Of a DNA stretch of 64,000 nucleotides, positions 49,969 to 60,352 are shown one piece after another. A program made the position numbers and the translations under genes. This stretch comes from Candidatus Gastranaerophilales bacterium (GTDB lineage: Bacteria; Cyanobacteriota; Vampirovibrionia; Gastranaerophilales; Gastranaerophilaceae): assembly GCA_944324135.1 (NCBI GenBank), contig CALUVE010000009.1:1-64000 (forward strand). The letters run 5' to 3'. The notes under the pieces were generated by a model that had not been told where the DNA came from, made no database searches, and was given only the letters and a program-made list of their open reading frames with translations. How positions within the stretch are numbered: the stretch's first letter is position 1; the number at the start of each line of letters is the position of its first letter.

Positions 49969-51321
49969 TTAGTAATTATTATACAATGCTCTCAAAATGT
50001 ATTCTTCAAGCATTTTTTTATCTGAAGCCTTTGATTTTGGGTCATTTATCATAATGTTAAATGCGTAAGTCTTGCCTGATTTTGCTGTCAGATATCCTGT
50101 AATTGCGCTGATATCAGCAAGCGTACCTGTTTTAGCTCTCAGGTTGTCTTTAAAATAGAGCATTCTGTTAGCAAGTGTGCCCTCGTTTGCAGTCGGAAGG
50201 GATTTTTTGTATTCTGCAAAATCCTTTTGGGCTGCTGTTTTAACGAGGAATCCCGTCATAAAGTCCGATGTCATAAGGTTGTTTTTGGAAACCCCGCTGC
50301 CGTCCACAATTTTTATGTCAGCAGTGTCGAGTCCGTTGTTTTTGCAATAGTCGTTGAACATCCTGAGCGCATTTTCTATAGAACCGGTTGAACCTGTATA
50401 TTTGCCGCCGGCAAGTTTAAAGACAGTCTCGGCAACCATATTATTGCTGTTTTTTAAAACTGCAGTTTGCGCTTGTGATATCGGATGTTTGATTTCTTCT
50501 ATTGTAGTTATATCTCTTGTAGGAACTCTGCGTTGGGCGATAGCATCGTAGTAGTCAATTTTTTCATTTCTCAGGGCATTTTCAAGTCTCAGTCCAAAGT
50601 ATCTTTTAGGATAATTTACCGGAATTTTTTTTGTCACCTGTGTTTTTACAGTACCCTCTACTGTAATAATATCCGGTGAAATATAATTTTTTCTGGAAAG
50701 TTTTATTTTATTTTCGCTGCCTGTTGTTGCGTAATTCATAAACGTTGTAGGGTAAAAGACTTTCATAGTTATTTGCGCCGGTTCGTTCGGCATAGTCGGC
50801 GTAATTACAACATCAAGCAAGTTTGAATCTATGTTGTAGGAACTGAACTTCGGCATAAGAGGGTTCAAATCGTCATCCCATTGCCAGCCCTCTCCCCATT
50901 CATTGGTGTCAATAATCATATCATCTATATATATTGCCTTGGGTTCAATAATATTTTTTAGTCTTGCAGTTTCAAAGAGTTTGTCGAGATCCTTTGCTGT
51001 CAGATACGGGTCAGCTCCGAGCTTTAAATATAATTCGTTATTCAAGCCTTTATACAGTCCTGTTTTAAATTCGTAGTTATTCCCGAGAGTATTTAATGCC
51101 GCCGTAAAAGTTGCCAGTTTGAGAGTAGATGCCGGCGGAGTCGGAGTTTTTGAATTAAGTTCATAAACTGTAGCACCGGTTGAAATATCTTTTATTGAAA
51201 TTGATATTGCGCTTTTATTTATTCCGGAATCCGCAATAGCCTTATTGATTGAATCGGCAAATGCCTGACCGGAAAATATTGTCATCATCAAAAGTAATAC
51301 TGAAATAATTATTTTACGCAT
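49969..51321 (-). CDS. dacB: D-alanyl-D-alanine carboxypeptidase/endopeptidase (PBP4 type)
   Basis: Penicillin-binding protein that trims and cuts peptide crosslinks in the periplasm. 450 residues with a signal peptide (IIISVLLLMMTIFSGQAFA). The three active-site motifs are SxxK in PASTLKLA near residue 64, SNN in LKNSNNMVAE near 301, and KTG in LRAKTGTL near 398. It overlaps the upstream amidohydrolase gene by 13 bases, so they form one operon. Confidence 0.93.
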   Translation of the reverse strand: MRKIIISVLLLMMTIFSGQAFADSINKAIADSGINKSAISISIKDISTGATVYELNSKTPTPPASTLKLATFTAALNTLGNNYEFKTGLYKGLNNELYLKLGADPYLTAKDLDKLFETARLKNIIEPKAIYIDDMIIDTNEWGEGWQWDDDLNPLMPKFSSYNIDSNLLDVVITPTMPNEPAQITMKVFYPTTFMNYATTGSENKIKLSRKNYISPDIITVEGTVKTQVTKKIPVNYPKRYFGLRLENALRNEKIDYYDAIAQRRVPTRDITTIEEIKHPISQAQTAVLKNSNNMVAETVFKLAGGKYTGSTGSIENALRMFNDYCKNNGLDTADIKIVDGSGVSKNNLMTSDFMTGFLVKTAAQKDFAEYKKSLPTANEGTLANRMLYFKDNLRAKTGTLADISAITGYLTAKSGKTYAFNIMINDPKSKASDKKMLEEYILRALYNNY

Positions 51322-52145
51322 AAGCTTTTTACCTCGTATTTTTCTTTTATATCATTTAAAATTGTGCATTTGGCTCTGAATTCATACATTTCTTGCAGGT
51401 CTAATATTCCTGTCATTAAGCCCTCTTTCTGGTCTTTAATCTCAGAGATAATATTCCCATTATAGTCGATTATTCTTGAGTGTCCAATGTTAAATTCACC
51501 GTTTTCAATAGGGCCGGATTGGGTGAGTGCAATCATATACGTCTGGTTTTCAATAGCTCTGGAGCGCGTCATCATCTCCCAAGGCACAGGTTTTGACAAC
51601 CCCCATGCTGCCATATTTACAAGAATATCAGCTCCGGCTTTTCTGTAGGCTCTGTATATTTCCGGAAATCTTATGTCAAAACATATTGTTAATCCGATAT
51701 TTATTCCGTCTAAATTGACCATAACCGGATTTTTGCCGGCTTTTACGTATTTTCCCTCATCGCAGCCGTAGTAGGAAAACAGATGATTTTTTTCATAAGT
51801 TGCAACAAGGTTGCCTTTTCTGTCAATGACAGGGCAGCTGTTATAGACTCCGTCTGATGCTTTTAGAATTATGCTGCCGCCGAGGATATTCACGTCAAAA
51901 TCTTTTGCGATTTTCTTTAGTAAATTTATAGATTTTGAAGTCTCTATATTTTCAGCGCATTTCAAAAAACTGCCGCACGCCCAGCCGCATGTCCAAACCT
52001 CGGGGAGTATCAGTATATCTGTGTCAGCCGTTAATTCTGAATTAACAATACTGATAACTTTTTCACAATTTTTTTCTATATCCCCAATCGCAGAATTCAT
52101 TTGAAGAGCTGCAATTTTTATTTTTTGTTTTTCAACTTCTTCCAT
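51309..52145 (-). CDS. Carbon-nitrogen hydrolase (nitrilase superfamily, omega-amidase-like)
   Basis: 278 residues. The Glu-Lys-Cys triad is visible: Glu in LILPEVWTCGW, Lys in TYEKNHLFSYYG and Cys in GLTICFDIRFPE. This pattern and length match omega-amidases (alpha-ketoglutaramate/ succinamate) of the Nit2/YafV type. It lies between an acyltransferase and dacB in one operon, with overlaps at both ends. Substrate unknown. Confidence 0.85.
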   Translation of the reverse strand: MEEVEKQKIKIAALQMNSAIGDIEKNCEKVISIVNSELTADTDILILPEVWTCGWACGSFLKCAENIETSKSINLLKKIAKDFDVNILGGSIILKASDGVYNSCPVIDRKGNLVATYEKNHLFSYYGCDEGKYVKAGKNPVMVNLDGINIGLTICFDIRFPEIYRAYRKAGADILVNMAAWGLSKPVPWEMMTRSRAIENQTYMIALTQSGPIENGEFNIGHSRIIDYNGNIISEIKDQKEGLMTGILDLQEMYEFRAKCTILNDIKEKYEVKSLCVK

Positions 52146-52810
52146 AGTTTATTTTTCTTTGCCTCATTGTAGACTTCAGGAATACGGCTCTCTAATTCAA
52201 TTAATGATGACTTGATTTTTTGTTTTAATTCTTTATCGTATTCCGGATCGTCTCTCGACGGGTCAACATAAATAGGCTCGCCGTAAAGATTTACTATTTT
52301 GCAATCTCCGACAGGTGTGCTCATTCTGTCCCAGCTTGGAAGTTTTACAAAATTGAATTGCGGGCAATACCATACGACAGGCACTATAGGGGCATTCGTA
52401 AGTTTTGCAATTTTTATTATCCCGTTTTTAACCTCTCTTAAAGGCCCTCTTGGACCGTCTACCATAATAGCTCCGCATTCTCCGGCTTTTAAACGCTCTA
52501 CCATTTGCATCGTTCCGCTTACACAGCCTTTTCTGTTAGAAGAGCCGCGGACTGTTTTAAAGCCCATGTTCTCGACAACGGTTGCGATAATTTTGCCGTC
52601 ATCAGAATTGCTTATCATAATGTTCAGGTTCCCTTTATCACGGATTCCGTATACTGCAAACTGATGCATGTGCCACATAGCGTAAAGGCAGGGTTTTAAT
52701 TCCTTATTATTAATCTCAACGATATGCGTAAAAAATTCTTGGAGATGCATTATTCTCCAGGCTATTTCTGTTAGCCATTTTAAATTTTCTTTGTTCGACA
52801 GTCTTACCAT
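52118..52810 (-). CDS. DUF374-family lysophospholipid acyltransferase-like protein
   Basis: About 230 residues. The segment CLYAMWHMHQFAVYG carries a W-H-x-x-x pattern of the acyltransferase, GAIMVDGPRGPLREVKNG is the second conserved motif, and PIVPVVWYCP follows. DUF374 proteins are thought to transfer acyl chains to lipid A or a similar lipid. I chose the internal ATG (MVRLSNKENLKW) because it follows a perfect extended -10 by 7 bases; ten residues of the longer form would read through the promoter. It overlaps the nitrilase gene by 28 bases. Confidence 0.85.
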   Translation of the reverse strand: MVRLSNKENLKWLTEIAWRIMHLQEFFTHIVEINNKELKPCLYAMWHMHQFAVYGIRDKGNLNIMISNSDDGKIIATVVENMGFKTVRGSSNRKGCVSGTMQMVERLKAGECGAIMVDGPRGPLREVKNGIIKIAKLTNAPIVPVVWYCPQFNFVKLPSWDRMSTPVGDCKIVNLYGEPIYVDPSRDDPEYDKELKQKIKSSLIELESRIPEVYNEAKKNKLWKKLKNKK

Positions 52811-52817
52811 AAATTTT

Positions 52818-52826
52818 ATTATACCA
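52818..52826 (-). promoter_or_regulatory. Extended -10 (TGGTATAAT) of a leaderless acyltransferase mRNA
   Basis: The perfect extended -10 ends 7 bases before the ATG at 52810, with no Shine-Dalgarno in between. It decides the start codon of the gene. Confidence 0.6.
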
Positions 52827-52884
52827 TAAATTTTTGTCATGTTGCGCAGGTTATTTTATAACTAATATCATATATCCTGCGTAC

Positions 52885-52912
52885 TTGCACAAATTCTTTT
52901 TTAAGGTATAAT
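52885..52912 (+). promoter_or_regulatory. Candidate sigma-70 promoter of tig
   Basis: TTGCAC and TATAAT with 16 bases between them; a second TATAAT follows at 52928-52933. GGATAAGG precedes the ATG, so the tig mRNA has a normal leader. Confidence 0.55.
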
Positions 52913-52947
52913 TCAATAAGATACATGTATAATTAGAGGATAAGGAA

Positions 52948-54297
52948 ATGAATATTACACTAGAAAACGAAAAAGACAACGTTGTTAAATTAGATATAAC
53001 CATACCGGCAAAAGATGCTGCTGAAGCATATAATAATGCTGTCAGACGTATTTCGCAGTATATCAATGTCGATGGTTTCAGACGTGGCAAAGCTCCGCGT
53101 GCTGTTGTGGAAAGACATGTCGGTATTGACAGAATTAAACAGGAAGCTCTTGAAGCTATTCTTCCGTCAGCACTTGCAAAAGCTATTCAAGATAATAAAC
53201 TCGACATTATTACTCAGCCGTATGTTACTTCTTTCAAGTATGATGTCGGTTCAGATATGAAAGTTGTTGCAAAAGTTGAAACTCGTCCTGAAGTTACAAT
53301 GGGTGACTATAAAGGTCTTACTATCAAGGTTGAAGAAAGTGAAATTCCTGAAAACGGAGTCCAGCATTCTATAGATAATCTTTTGACACAGCATGCAACT
53401 CTTGAGCTTGTTGTTGACAGACCATCAAATAATACTGATATTGTAAATATCGATTTTGAGGGATTTTTAGGTTCTTCCAGCGGCGAAAAAATTCAAGGCG
53501 GTGAAGGTAAAAATTATCAGCTTGATATCGCTCATTCAACATTTATTCCTGGATTTGCGGAACAGCTTGTCGGTAAGAATTTGAATGATGAATTTGAAAT
53601 TAATGTTACATTCCCGGCTGATTACCATGATGAAAAACTTAAAGGTCAGGCTGCTGTTTTCAAAATTAAACTCAATGAAATTAAAGAAAGAAAACTTCCG
53701 GAATTCAACGATGAGTTTGTTCAAAAAGTTTCATCTTTCAAAACTGTTGCTGAGCTAAAGGCTGATATTGAAGCTTTTCTCAAGTCTCAAAAAGAAACAA
53801 GAGACAAGCATGCAGCTGAAAATGAAGTCTTTAAGACTGTTGTAGACTCAGCTAAAGTTAATATTCCGCAGTCAATGGTAGAAAGAGAAGCTGCATCTTT
53901 GAAAGAAGATTATAAACAAAGACTTGCGGCTCAAGGTTTGACCTGGGAAATGGTTACAAAAGCTCAGAATGAATCTGACTTGTTGAAAACAATAAGCGAA
54001 GATGCTCTATTGAGAATAAAAAATTCTCTGGTTATTGATAAAATTGCCAAAGATGAAAATATTAAAATTGAACGCGGTGACATTGAAACTAAAATCAATG
54101 AAATCGGCGCAGCTTACAGAATGACTGCTGCTGATGTTTTGAAACAGTTCGGAAAAAATCCTGAATTTGTAGCTTCTTTGTCTCAACAGGTTCTCAATGA
54201 TAAAGTAAGAGATATTCTTATGGCTAACAACAAAGTTGAATTTGTTCCGGCTAAAAAAGAAAAAAAAGAGAAAAAAGAAAAAGTTGAATCAAAATAA
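52948..54297 (+). CDS. tig: Trigger factor
   Basis: Ribosome-bound chaperone and peptidyl-prolyl isomerase for nascent chains. 449 residues. The ribosome-docking signature GFRRGKAPRAVVERHVG lies near residue 43. The FKBP-like PPIase domain (about 150-235) includes FEGFLGSSSGEKIQGGEG and FIPGFAEQLVG. The C-terminal helical domain ends with a lysine/glutamate-rich tail of over 15 residues. It starts the tig-clpP-clpX-polA gene run; this order of tig, clpP and clpX is typical. Confidence 0.97.
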   Translation: MNITLENEKDNVVKLDITIPAKDAAEAYNNAVRRISQYINVDGFRRGKAPRAVVERHVGIDRIKQEALEAILPSALAKAIQDNKLDIITQPYVTSFKYDVGSDMKVVAKVETRPEVTMGDYKGLTIKVEESEIPENGVQHSIDNLLTQHATLELVVDRPSNNTDIVNIDFEGFLGSSSGEKIQGGEGKNYQLDIAHSTFIPGFAEQLVGKNLNDEFEINVTFPADYHDEKLKGQAAVFKIKLNEIKERKLPEFNDEFVQKVSSFKTVAELKADIEAFLKSQKETRDKHAAENEVFKTVVDSAKVNIPQSMVEREAASLKEDYKQRLAAQGLTWEMVTKAQNESDLLKTISEDALLRIKNSLVIDKIAKDENIKIERGDIETKINEIGAAYRMTAADVLKQFGKNPEFVASLSQQVLNDKVRDILMANNKVEFVPAKKEKKEKKEKVESK

Positions 54298-54336
54298 AAA
54301 GTAGATATAATATATTAAATAAGAAAGGGAATAATC

Positions 54337-54930
54337 ATGAGTTTTGTACCTGTAGTAATTGAACAATCCAGCAGAGGAGAACGTTCATTTGACATTTTTT
54401 CAAGATTGTTGAGAGAAAGAATTATTTTCCTCGGCACAGCTATTGACGATATGGTTGCAAACCTTATTGTTGCTCAATTGCTTTTGCTGGACAGTGAAAA
54501 TCCTGAAAAGGATATCATGCTTTACATCAACAGCCCGGGTGGAAGTGTTACTGCAGGGTTAGCAATCTATGATACAATGCAGCATATTAGAGCAGACGTT
54601 TCAACTATTTGTCTTGGTCAGGCTGCTTCTATGGGTGCATTTCTTCTTTCTTCAGGTGCTAAAGGTAAGAGAATGGCTCTTCCTCATTCAAGAGTTCTTA
54701 TTCACCAGCCTCTCGGCGGTGCTCAGGGTCAGGCTACAGATATTGAAATTCAAGCTGCTGAAATCCTCAGATTAAAGAAAACATTGAATGAAATTTTGGC
54801 ATCAAATACCGGTCAGTCTCTCAAAAAAATCGAAAAAGATACTGACAGAGACTATATTATGACTCCGGCTGAAGCTCTTGAATATGGTATGATTGACAAA
54901 GTTATTTCAAGGGATGTTATTAAAAATTAA
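54337..54930 (+). CDS. clpP: ATP-dependent Clp protease proteolytic subunit
   Basis: Serine peptidase of the Clp complex; it forms a 14-mer chamber. 197 residues. Catalytic Ser in [17 protein letters not shown], His in [18 protein letters not shown] and a later Asp in the DRDYIMTP region. AAAGGGA precedes the ATG. ClpX is 20 bases downstream, and the two act together. Confidence 0.97.
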   Translation: MSFVPVVIEQSSRGERSFDIFSRLLRERIIFLGTAIDDMVANLIVAQLLLLDSENPEKDIMLYINSPGGSVTAGLAIYDTMQHIRADVSTICLGQAASMGAFLLSSGAKGKRMALPHSRVLIHQPLGGAQGQATDIEIQAAEILRLKKTLNEILASNTGQSLKKIEKDTDRDYIMTPAEALEYGMIDKVISRDVIKN

Positions 54931-54950
54931 CTTTTGAAAGGTGATAAATA

Positions 54951-56258
54951 ATGCCTAAACATGATGACAGCAGATTAAAATGTTCATTTTGCGGTAAATC
55001 GCAGGATCAGGTTAAAAAATTGATTGCAGGTCCTGAGGTTTATATTTGCGATGAGTGCGTTGAACTTTGTAACGAAATTCTAGATGAAGAATTTTTTGAT
55101 AACAAGGAAAAGGACGGTGATATCGAAACTCCGGAAACCGCAGAAAAACCTATTCCTAAACCGCACGAAATCAAAGCATATCTTGATGAATATATTGTAG
55201 GTCAGGACGACGCAAAAAAAGTCCTTGCTGTTGCTGTTTACAACCATTATAAACGTCTTAAACACAACAAATCAGCTGATTTAAAGAATAATGTCGAAAT
55301 TCAAAAATCAAATATTCTTTTAGTTGGACCTACCGGTAGCGGTAAAACTTTGCTTGCTCAAACACTGGCAAAGATGCTTGACGTTCCGTTTGCTGTCGCT
55401 GACGCTACAACTTTGACAGAAGCAGGTTATGTCGGTGATGATGTTGAAAATATTCTTCTCCGTCTCTACCAGAATGCCGAGTTTGATTCTGCAAAGGCTG
55501 AACGCGGTATAATTTATATTGATGAAATTGACAAAATAGCGCGTAAATCTGAAAATACTTCAATTACAAGAGATGTTTCAGGTGAAGGTGTTCAGCAGGC
55601 TCTGTTAAAAATGATTGAAGGGACGGTTGCTCACGTTCCGCCTCAAGGTGGCAGAAAACACCCTCATCAAGAGTTTATTGAAATTGATACAAGCAACATT
55701 TTGTTTATTGTCGGCGGCGCTTTTGTCGGATTGGAAAAAATTATTGAGCACCGTACCGCTGATGGTTCTTCTGTCGGTTTTGGCGCAAAACCTCCGATGT
55801 CTCAGGCTGAAAAAGAGGCTAATGCCGTCAGAATGCTTAAAAAACTTCAGCCTGAAGATTTGTTAAAATTCGGTTTGATTCCTGAATTTATCGGTCGTAT
55901 TCCGACTTATGCTGTTCTTGACCAGTTGAATGAAAAAACTCTTAAGATGATTTTAACTGAGCCTAAAAATGCGGTTCTCAAACAGTATAAATGCCTCCTT
56001 GATATGGATGGTGTTGAGTTGGAATTTGAGCCTGATGCAGTTGATTTGATTGCTCAAGAGGCTATGAAGCGCAAGACAGGTGCCCGTGCTCTCCGTGCAA
56101 TTGTTGAAGAAATTATGCTTGATGTTATGTACGATGTTCCGTCAAAAGGTGATATCCAAAAGTTTGTTGTTACTGCTGATATGGTTAAAAACCGTAAAAA
56201 TGCAGAACTTATCAAACTTCCGACAAAACTTGAGTCTGAAAAAGAAATTAGTGCATAG
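54951..56258 (+). CDS. clpX: ATP-dependent Clp protease ATPase subunit ClpX
   Basis: Unfoldase that recognises substrates and feeds them to ClpP. 435 residues. The N-terminal zinc finger is [10 protein letters not shown] ... CDECVELC, Walker A is GPTGSGKT near residue 126, and the Walker [12 protein letters not shown] and sensor [11 protein letters not shown] follow. GAAAGGTG precedes the ATG. It is followed after 25 bases by polA. Confidence 0.98.
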   Translation: MPKHDDSRLKCSFCGKSQDQVKKLIAGPEVYICDECVELCNEILDEEFFDNKEKDGDIETPETAEKPIPKPHEIKAYLDEYIVGQDDAKKVLAVAVYNHYKRLKHNKSADLKNNVEIQKSNILLVGPTGSGKTLLAQTLAKMLDVPFAVADATTLTEAGYVGDDVENILLRLYQNAEFDSAKAERGIIYIDEIDKIARKSENTSITRDVSGEGVQQALLKMIEGTVAHVPPQGGRKHPHQEFIEIDTSNILFIVGGAFVGLEKIIEHRTADGSSVGFGAKPPMSQAEKEANAVRMLKKLQPEDLLKFGLIPEFIGRIPTYAVLDQLNEKTLKMILTEPKNAVLKQYKCLLDMDGVELEFEPDAVDLIAQEAMKRKTGARALRAIVEEIMLDVMYDVPSKGDIQKFVVTADMVKNRKNAELIKLPTKLESEKEISA

Positions 56259-56283
56259 CAAGCTGTACTTCACGGGAGTATAA

Positions 56284-59145
56284 ATGGGAAATAGCAAAAC
56301 ACTTATCTTAATAGATGGTCATGCTCTGGCTTTCAGACAGTATTTTGCTCTTGAGCGTACTAATATGAAAACTACTGACGGCACTCCGACCTGGGCTGTT
56401 TATGGTTTCTTTAAGGCTATTTTCGATTTGTTGAAAAATCCTGACATTCAGCCGGATGCAATTGCTGTTACTTTTGATGTGAGCCATCATACATTCAGAA
56501 CTGAAAAATATTCTGAGTACAAGGCAAATCGTGAAGCAATGCCGGATCCTATGCGTGTTCAAATGGATTTAATTTCAGAGGGGTTGAGTGCATTCAATAT
56601 TCCTGTATATCAAAAAGCCGGATTTGAGGCTGATGATGTCATCGGCACAATTTCAAAGAAAGCCTGCGAGCTCGGCCACAAGTGCTTGATTCTTACGGGT
56701 GATCAGGATGCTTTTCAATTAATTGATAGGGATGGCTGCGTTAAAGTCATTATTCCGTCCAAGGGTGAACTAAAAGAATATGATTGGCAGGCTGTATATG
56801 ACAAATTAGGTGTTTATCCAAATCAGGTTATTGATTATAAAGGGCTGCAGGGAGATAGTTCTGATAATATTCCGGGCATCAAAGGTATCGGGGAAAAAAC
56901 AGCACAGAAACTTCTTGCGCGTTACGGAACACTTGATAATGTGATTGCCGAGCGCGAAAATATTCCTGAAAAAGCAGTGAGAGAAAAGATTTGTGCAGGT
57001 GTTGAACAGGCAAAGTTAAGTCAGTTTTTAGCTACTATCATTAGAGATGTTGATATTGAATTTGATTTTGATGAGGCAAAAATTAATCTTCCTGAACTTG
57101 CTAATGTAACTGAATTTTTGAAAAAAATGCAGTTTTATACTTTTATAAAAAATATAAATGCAATTATGTTTTCTTTTAACAAAAATTTTGTTGATGAAAA
57201 TCAGTCTGTTTCGATAGCAAAAGATGATAATTCTCCTTTGCAGCTGGGCTTTTTTTCTGAAGCTTTGAAAACAGAAATGAACAAGTCTTGCGAACTTAAT
57301 TGTAAAAAATTCTTAATTACCGATTCTGTTGACTTTTCAAAATTGGTTGAAACATTACGCGGGAAAAATGTCATCGGTTTTAAGCTTGAGGCAGAGCTTT
57401 CAAACCCTGTATCTTCAAAATTAATCGGTATATGTATTGGTTTTAATGATAATTTTGATTCAATAGACGGCAAATTGTCCATAAACAAGAATGGTTCTGT
57501 GTCTTATGTTTATTATATACCGTTGAATCACAACGTTGAAAATCAACTATTAGAGAAAGATGTTCTTGGTGAATTAAAACCTATTTTTGAAAATGCCTAT
57601 ATAAAAAAAGTTACCCATGATTATAAAACAGAATGTAATATTCTGAGTAATTGCGGAATTGATTTGCAAGGGGTTGTCTTTGATACAATGCTTTCAAGTT
57701 ATATTAAAAATCCTGCAAGAAATCATTTGATAGAAATTCAGGCTATTGAACATTTAGGGCATGCAATGTGTGAGTTTGCCAAATTTGAACAAAATAAAAA
57801 AAATCGGGTAAAAATTCAAGATGCTATGATGGACAATGTTCTATCCTATGAAGCTGATATTGTTGATTCAATTTTTGCACTTGTTGAATTCTGGCAAAAT
57901 AATCTTGATTCAGACGAATTAAAAATTTTGCAGGATATAGAACTTCCGCTGGCAAAAGTTTTGTCAGATATGGAGCAGGTCGGAGTTTCTGTAGATGTGG
58001 ATTATCTGAAAAAATTGTCCAACTCTCAAGAAACTGTTATCCAAAAACTTGAACAAGAGATTTTTGATATTGCCGGTATGGGATTCAATATCAATTCTCC
58101 GCGTCAGGTAGGAGAGATTCTTTTTGACAAACTCGGAATTAAATCTAAGAAAAAACGTAATAAAAATCAGTATTCCACAAGTGCGGAGATTCTTGAGGAA
58201 CTCGCTCCAGATAATAAAATAGTGCAGTTGATTTTAGACTACAGAAAATACTCAAAATTCCGTTCAAATTACACGGAAGCTCTTCCTCAGCTTATCAGTC
58301 CTGCAGATGACAGAATACACACAACTTACAATCAAACTATTACTGCAACCGGCAGATTATCTTCTTCAAACCCGAATTTGCAGAATATTCCTGTCCGCTC
58401 AGAAGAAGGAAGTAAAATTCGCAGTGCATTTGTTCCTAAAGACAGAAAAAATTCTTTCATCCTTTCTGCGGATTACTCACAAATAGAACTCAGGCTGCTT
58501 GCTCATATATCGGAAGATAAGCACCTTATTGATGCTTTTAATTCGTCTGTTGATGTTCATACTTTGACTGCTTCAAAGGTTTTTGATGTTCCTGTTGAAG
58601 ATGTAACAAAAGAGATGCGTTATAAGGCAAAAGCAGTCAATTTCGGTATTATTTACGGGCAGAGCAAATACGGGCTTGCAAAGAGTATAGGGATATCTAA
58701 TGAGGAGGCGGAAAGTTTTATAGAAAAATATTTTGCAACATACCCGCGAGTTAGAGCCTATATGGAAGCTACTGTCCAAGTGGCGGAAGAAAAAGGTTTT
58801 GTTGAAACTATGTACGGCAGAAAACGCTATCTGGCTGCTGAGTTAAACAGTCCTAATAAAATGATACGAGAATTTGCTAAAAGGGCCGCTATTAACCAGC
58901 CTATGCAGGGTTCTGCTGCTGATTTGATTAAGATAGCTATGATTGAGTTTTCAAAAAAATTAAAAGAAAATAATTTGAAATCTAAATTAATTATGCAGGT
59001 TCATGATGAACTTGTTGTAGAGGTAGAAAAATCTGAACTGGATATAGTCAAGAAACTTGTAAGTGAAGCTATGGAGCTCAATCAGCCTCTCAGAGTGCCG
59101 CTTGTTATTGATATTAATGTGGGGGAAACATGGCAAGAATTGTAA
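56284..59145 (+). CDS. polA: DNA polymerase I
   Basis: 953 residues. A 5'-3' exonuclease domain (about 1-290) with LILIDGHALAFRQYFAL and DYKGLQGDSSDNIPGIKGIG is clear. The 3'-5' exonuclease domain (about 300-530) looks degenerate: the DxE motif reads FKLEAEL, with Lys in place of Asp, and the second Asp is Glu in DYKTECNIL. The polymerase domain is complete: motif A DYSQIELRLLAH, motif B KAVNFGIIYGQSKYGL and motif C VHDELVVE. It probably functions in Okazaki fragment maturation and repair without proofreading, as in several lineages. GGGAG precedes the ATG. Confidence 0.95.
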   Translation: MGNSKTLILIDGHALAFRQYFALERTNMKTTDGTPTWAVYGFFKAIFDLLKNPDIQPDAIAVTFDVSHHTFRTEKYSEYKANREAMPDPMRVQMDLISEGLSAFNIPVYQKAGFEADDVIGTISKKACELGHKCLILTGDQDAFQLIDRDGCVKVIIPSKGELKEYDWQAVYDKLGVYPNQVIDYKGLQGDSSDNIPGIKGIGEKTAQKLLARYGTLDNVIAERENIPEKAVREKICAGVEQAKLSQFLATIIRDVDIEFDFDEAKINLPELANVTEFLKKMQFYTFIKNINAIMFSFNKNFVDENQSVSIAKDDNSPLQLGFFSEALKTEMNKSCELNCKKFLITDSVDFSKLVETLRGKNVIGFKLEAELSNPVSSKLIGICIGFNDNFDSIDGKLSINKNGSVSYVYYIPLNHNVENQLLEKDVLGELKPIFENAYIKKVTHDYKTECNILSNCGIDLQGVVFDTMLSSYIKNPARNHLIEIQAIEHLGHAMCEFAKFEQNKKNRVKIQDAMMDNVLSYEADIVDSIFALVEFWQNNLDSDELKILQDIELPLAKVLSDMEQVGVSVDVDYLKKLSNSQETVIQKLEQEIFDIAGMGFNINSPRQVGEILFDKLGIKSKKKRNKNQYSTSAEILEELAPDNKIVQLILDYRKYSKFRSNYTEALPQLISPADDRIHTTYNQTITATGRLSSSNPNLQNIPVRSEEGSKIRSAFVPKDRKNSFILSADYSQIELRLLAHISEDKHLIDAFNSSVDVHTLTASKVFDVPVEDVTKEMRYKAKAVNFGIIYGQSKYGLAKSIGISNEEAESFIEKYFATYPRVRAYMEATVQVAEEKGFVETMYGRKRYLAAELNSPNKMIREFAKRAAINQPMQGSAADLIKIAMIEFSKKLKENNLKSKLIMQVHDELVVEVEKSELDIVKKLVSEAMELNQPLRVPLVIDINVGETWQEL

Positions 59146-59540
59146 TTATCATATTAAGTTTATTTTTATCAGTTATTCCTGTATCAGCTGAAACTGTTAT
59201 GACAGTTCAGTCTCTGGTTACCCCGCAGAATGTTGATTTTGAATATTGCAATAAAATTTTCAATATGAATTCTGAGCGTTTGTTCTATTTAACTATTGCC
59301 AGCATAAACGCCAATAAGTTTAGAATAGACGAAATACAGACAAAATCAGGATATATTTTGTTCACAGGAGCCAGCAAACAATTTTTAGCAAATATTGCAT
59401 CTCTCGATGACAAACGGGCTATATTAAAGGTTACTCCTGCTGATAATATATACCATTTCCCGCTCGGGGTTGTAGTGAATCTGTTTAAATACATTGAACT
59501 TAATACAGATTTGCAGCCGGTTGAGTTGAAGAAAATTTAA
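59130..59540 (+). CDS. Small secreted hypothetical protein
   Basis: 136 residues. A signal peptide is clear (MARIVIIILSLFLSVIPVSA). The mature part is short, with one beta-rich segment (SGYILFTGASKQFLANIA and AILKVTPADNIYHFP). The gene starts 16 bases before the polA stop, so it is coupled. It ends 4 bases into the convergent tlyA gene. No family is recognised. Confidence 0.7.
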   Translation: MARIVIIILSLFLSVIPVSAETVMTVQSLVTPQNVDFEYCNKIFNMNSERLFYLTIASINANKFRIDEIQTKSGYILFTGASKQFLANIASLDDKRAILKVTPADNIYHFPLGVVVNLFKYIELNTDLQPVELKKI

Positions 59541-60352
59541 TTCAATGTGTTAAAGGCATCTTCCACTATTGCTTTTATATCCGGTTCAGGATAGGTATTA
59601 TTCCCGTCGAATTCAAGCCAGACAAGGTATTCTATGTTTCCGGACGGTCCTTTGATTGAAGAAAATGTCAGACCTTTTACGGAATAACCGAGTGCTGCAG
59701 CGCAGTCGAGAACATTATGAATAACTTCTTCGTGTACTTTTTGGTCTTTGACAACCCCGCCTTTTTCTACCTTTTCTTTCCCTGCTTCAAATTGGGGTTT
59801 AATCAGGCAAATCATCTCATGAAAGTCTGGATTTAACAGCTTTTTTAGATTTTCAAACACTTTTGTGAGTGAGATAAATGACAGGTCGCTCACAAGCAAG
59901 TCTGCAATAGGTTCATTTTCAGTATATATATCATTAAAATCACATATTTTCAGATTTGTACGCTCAATGGTTTTAACTTTTTCTGACGAGCGGATTTTCC
60001 AGTCCAGTTGTCCGTAGCCAACATCAACGGCGTAAACAAATTTTGCCCCGTTCTGCAAAAGACAGTCTGTAAAACCACCTGTTGAAGCTCCAGCATCAAA
60101 GCAAATTCTATCTTTCACTTCGACCGGAAAAGTATCAAGAGCTTTTTTTAGTTTAAATCCACCTCGTGACACATAAGGCATTGATTTAACCTGAATATCA
60201 TATTCCTTGTCAGGAGAAATTTGATAGCCTGATTTTGTTATGTATTCGTCATTGATTTTGACGTGTCCGGCAAGAATTGCAGCAGCAGCTTTACTTTTTG
60301 TTTCAAAGTAGCCTAAATCAGTCAGGTATTTGTCCAGTCGTTCCTTTTTCAT
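59537..60352 (-). CDS. tlyA: TlyA-family rRNA methyltransferase
   Basis: 271 residues. N-terminal S4 RNA-binding domain (RLDKYLTDLGYFETKSKA) and a FtsJ-like SAM-binding domain (DAGASTGGFTDCLLQNGA, VYAVDVGYGQLDWKIR). Members methylate 2'-O ribose in 16S and 23S rRNA (C1409/C1920 in mycobacteria); the hemolysin label in older annotations is historical. The ATG overlaps the tatD stop by 4 bases. Confidence 0.93.
   Translation of the reverse strand: MKKERLDKYLTDLGYFETKSKAAAAILAGHVKINDEYITKSGYQISPDKEYDIQVKSMPYVSRGGFKLKKALDTFPVEVKDRICFDAGASTGGFTDCLLQNGAKFVYAVDVGYGQLDWKIRSSEKVKTIERTNLKICDFNDIYTENEPIADLLVSDLSFISLTKVFENLKKLLNPDFHEMICLIKPQFEAGKEKVEKGGVVKDQKVHEEVIHNVLDCAAALGYSVKGLTFSSIKGPSGNIEYLVWLEFDGNNTYPEPDIKAIVEDAFNTLN

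Noticed and set aside
52811-52840. Ten-codon N-terminal extension of the DUF374 protein
   Set aside because: It reads through a perfect extended -10 box, and the shorter form has a plausible leaderless start.
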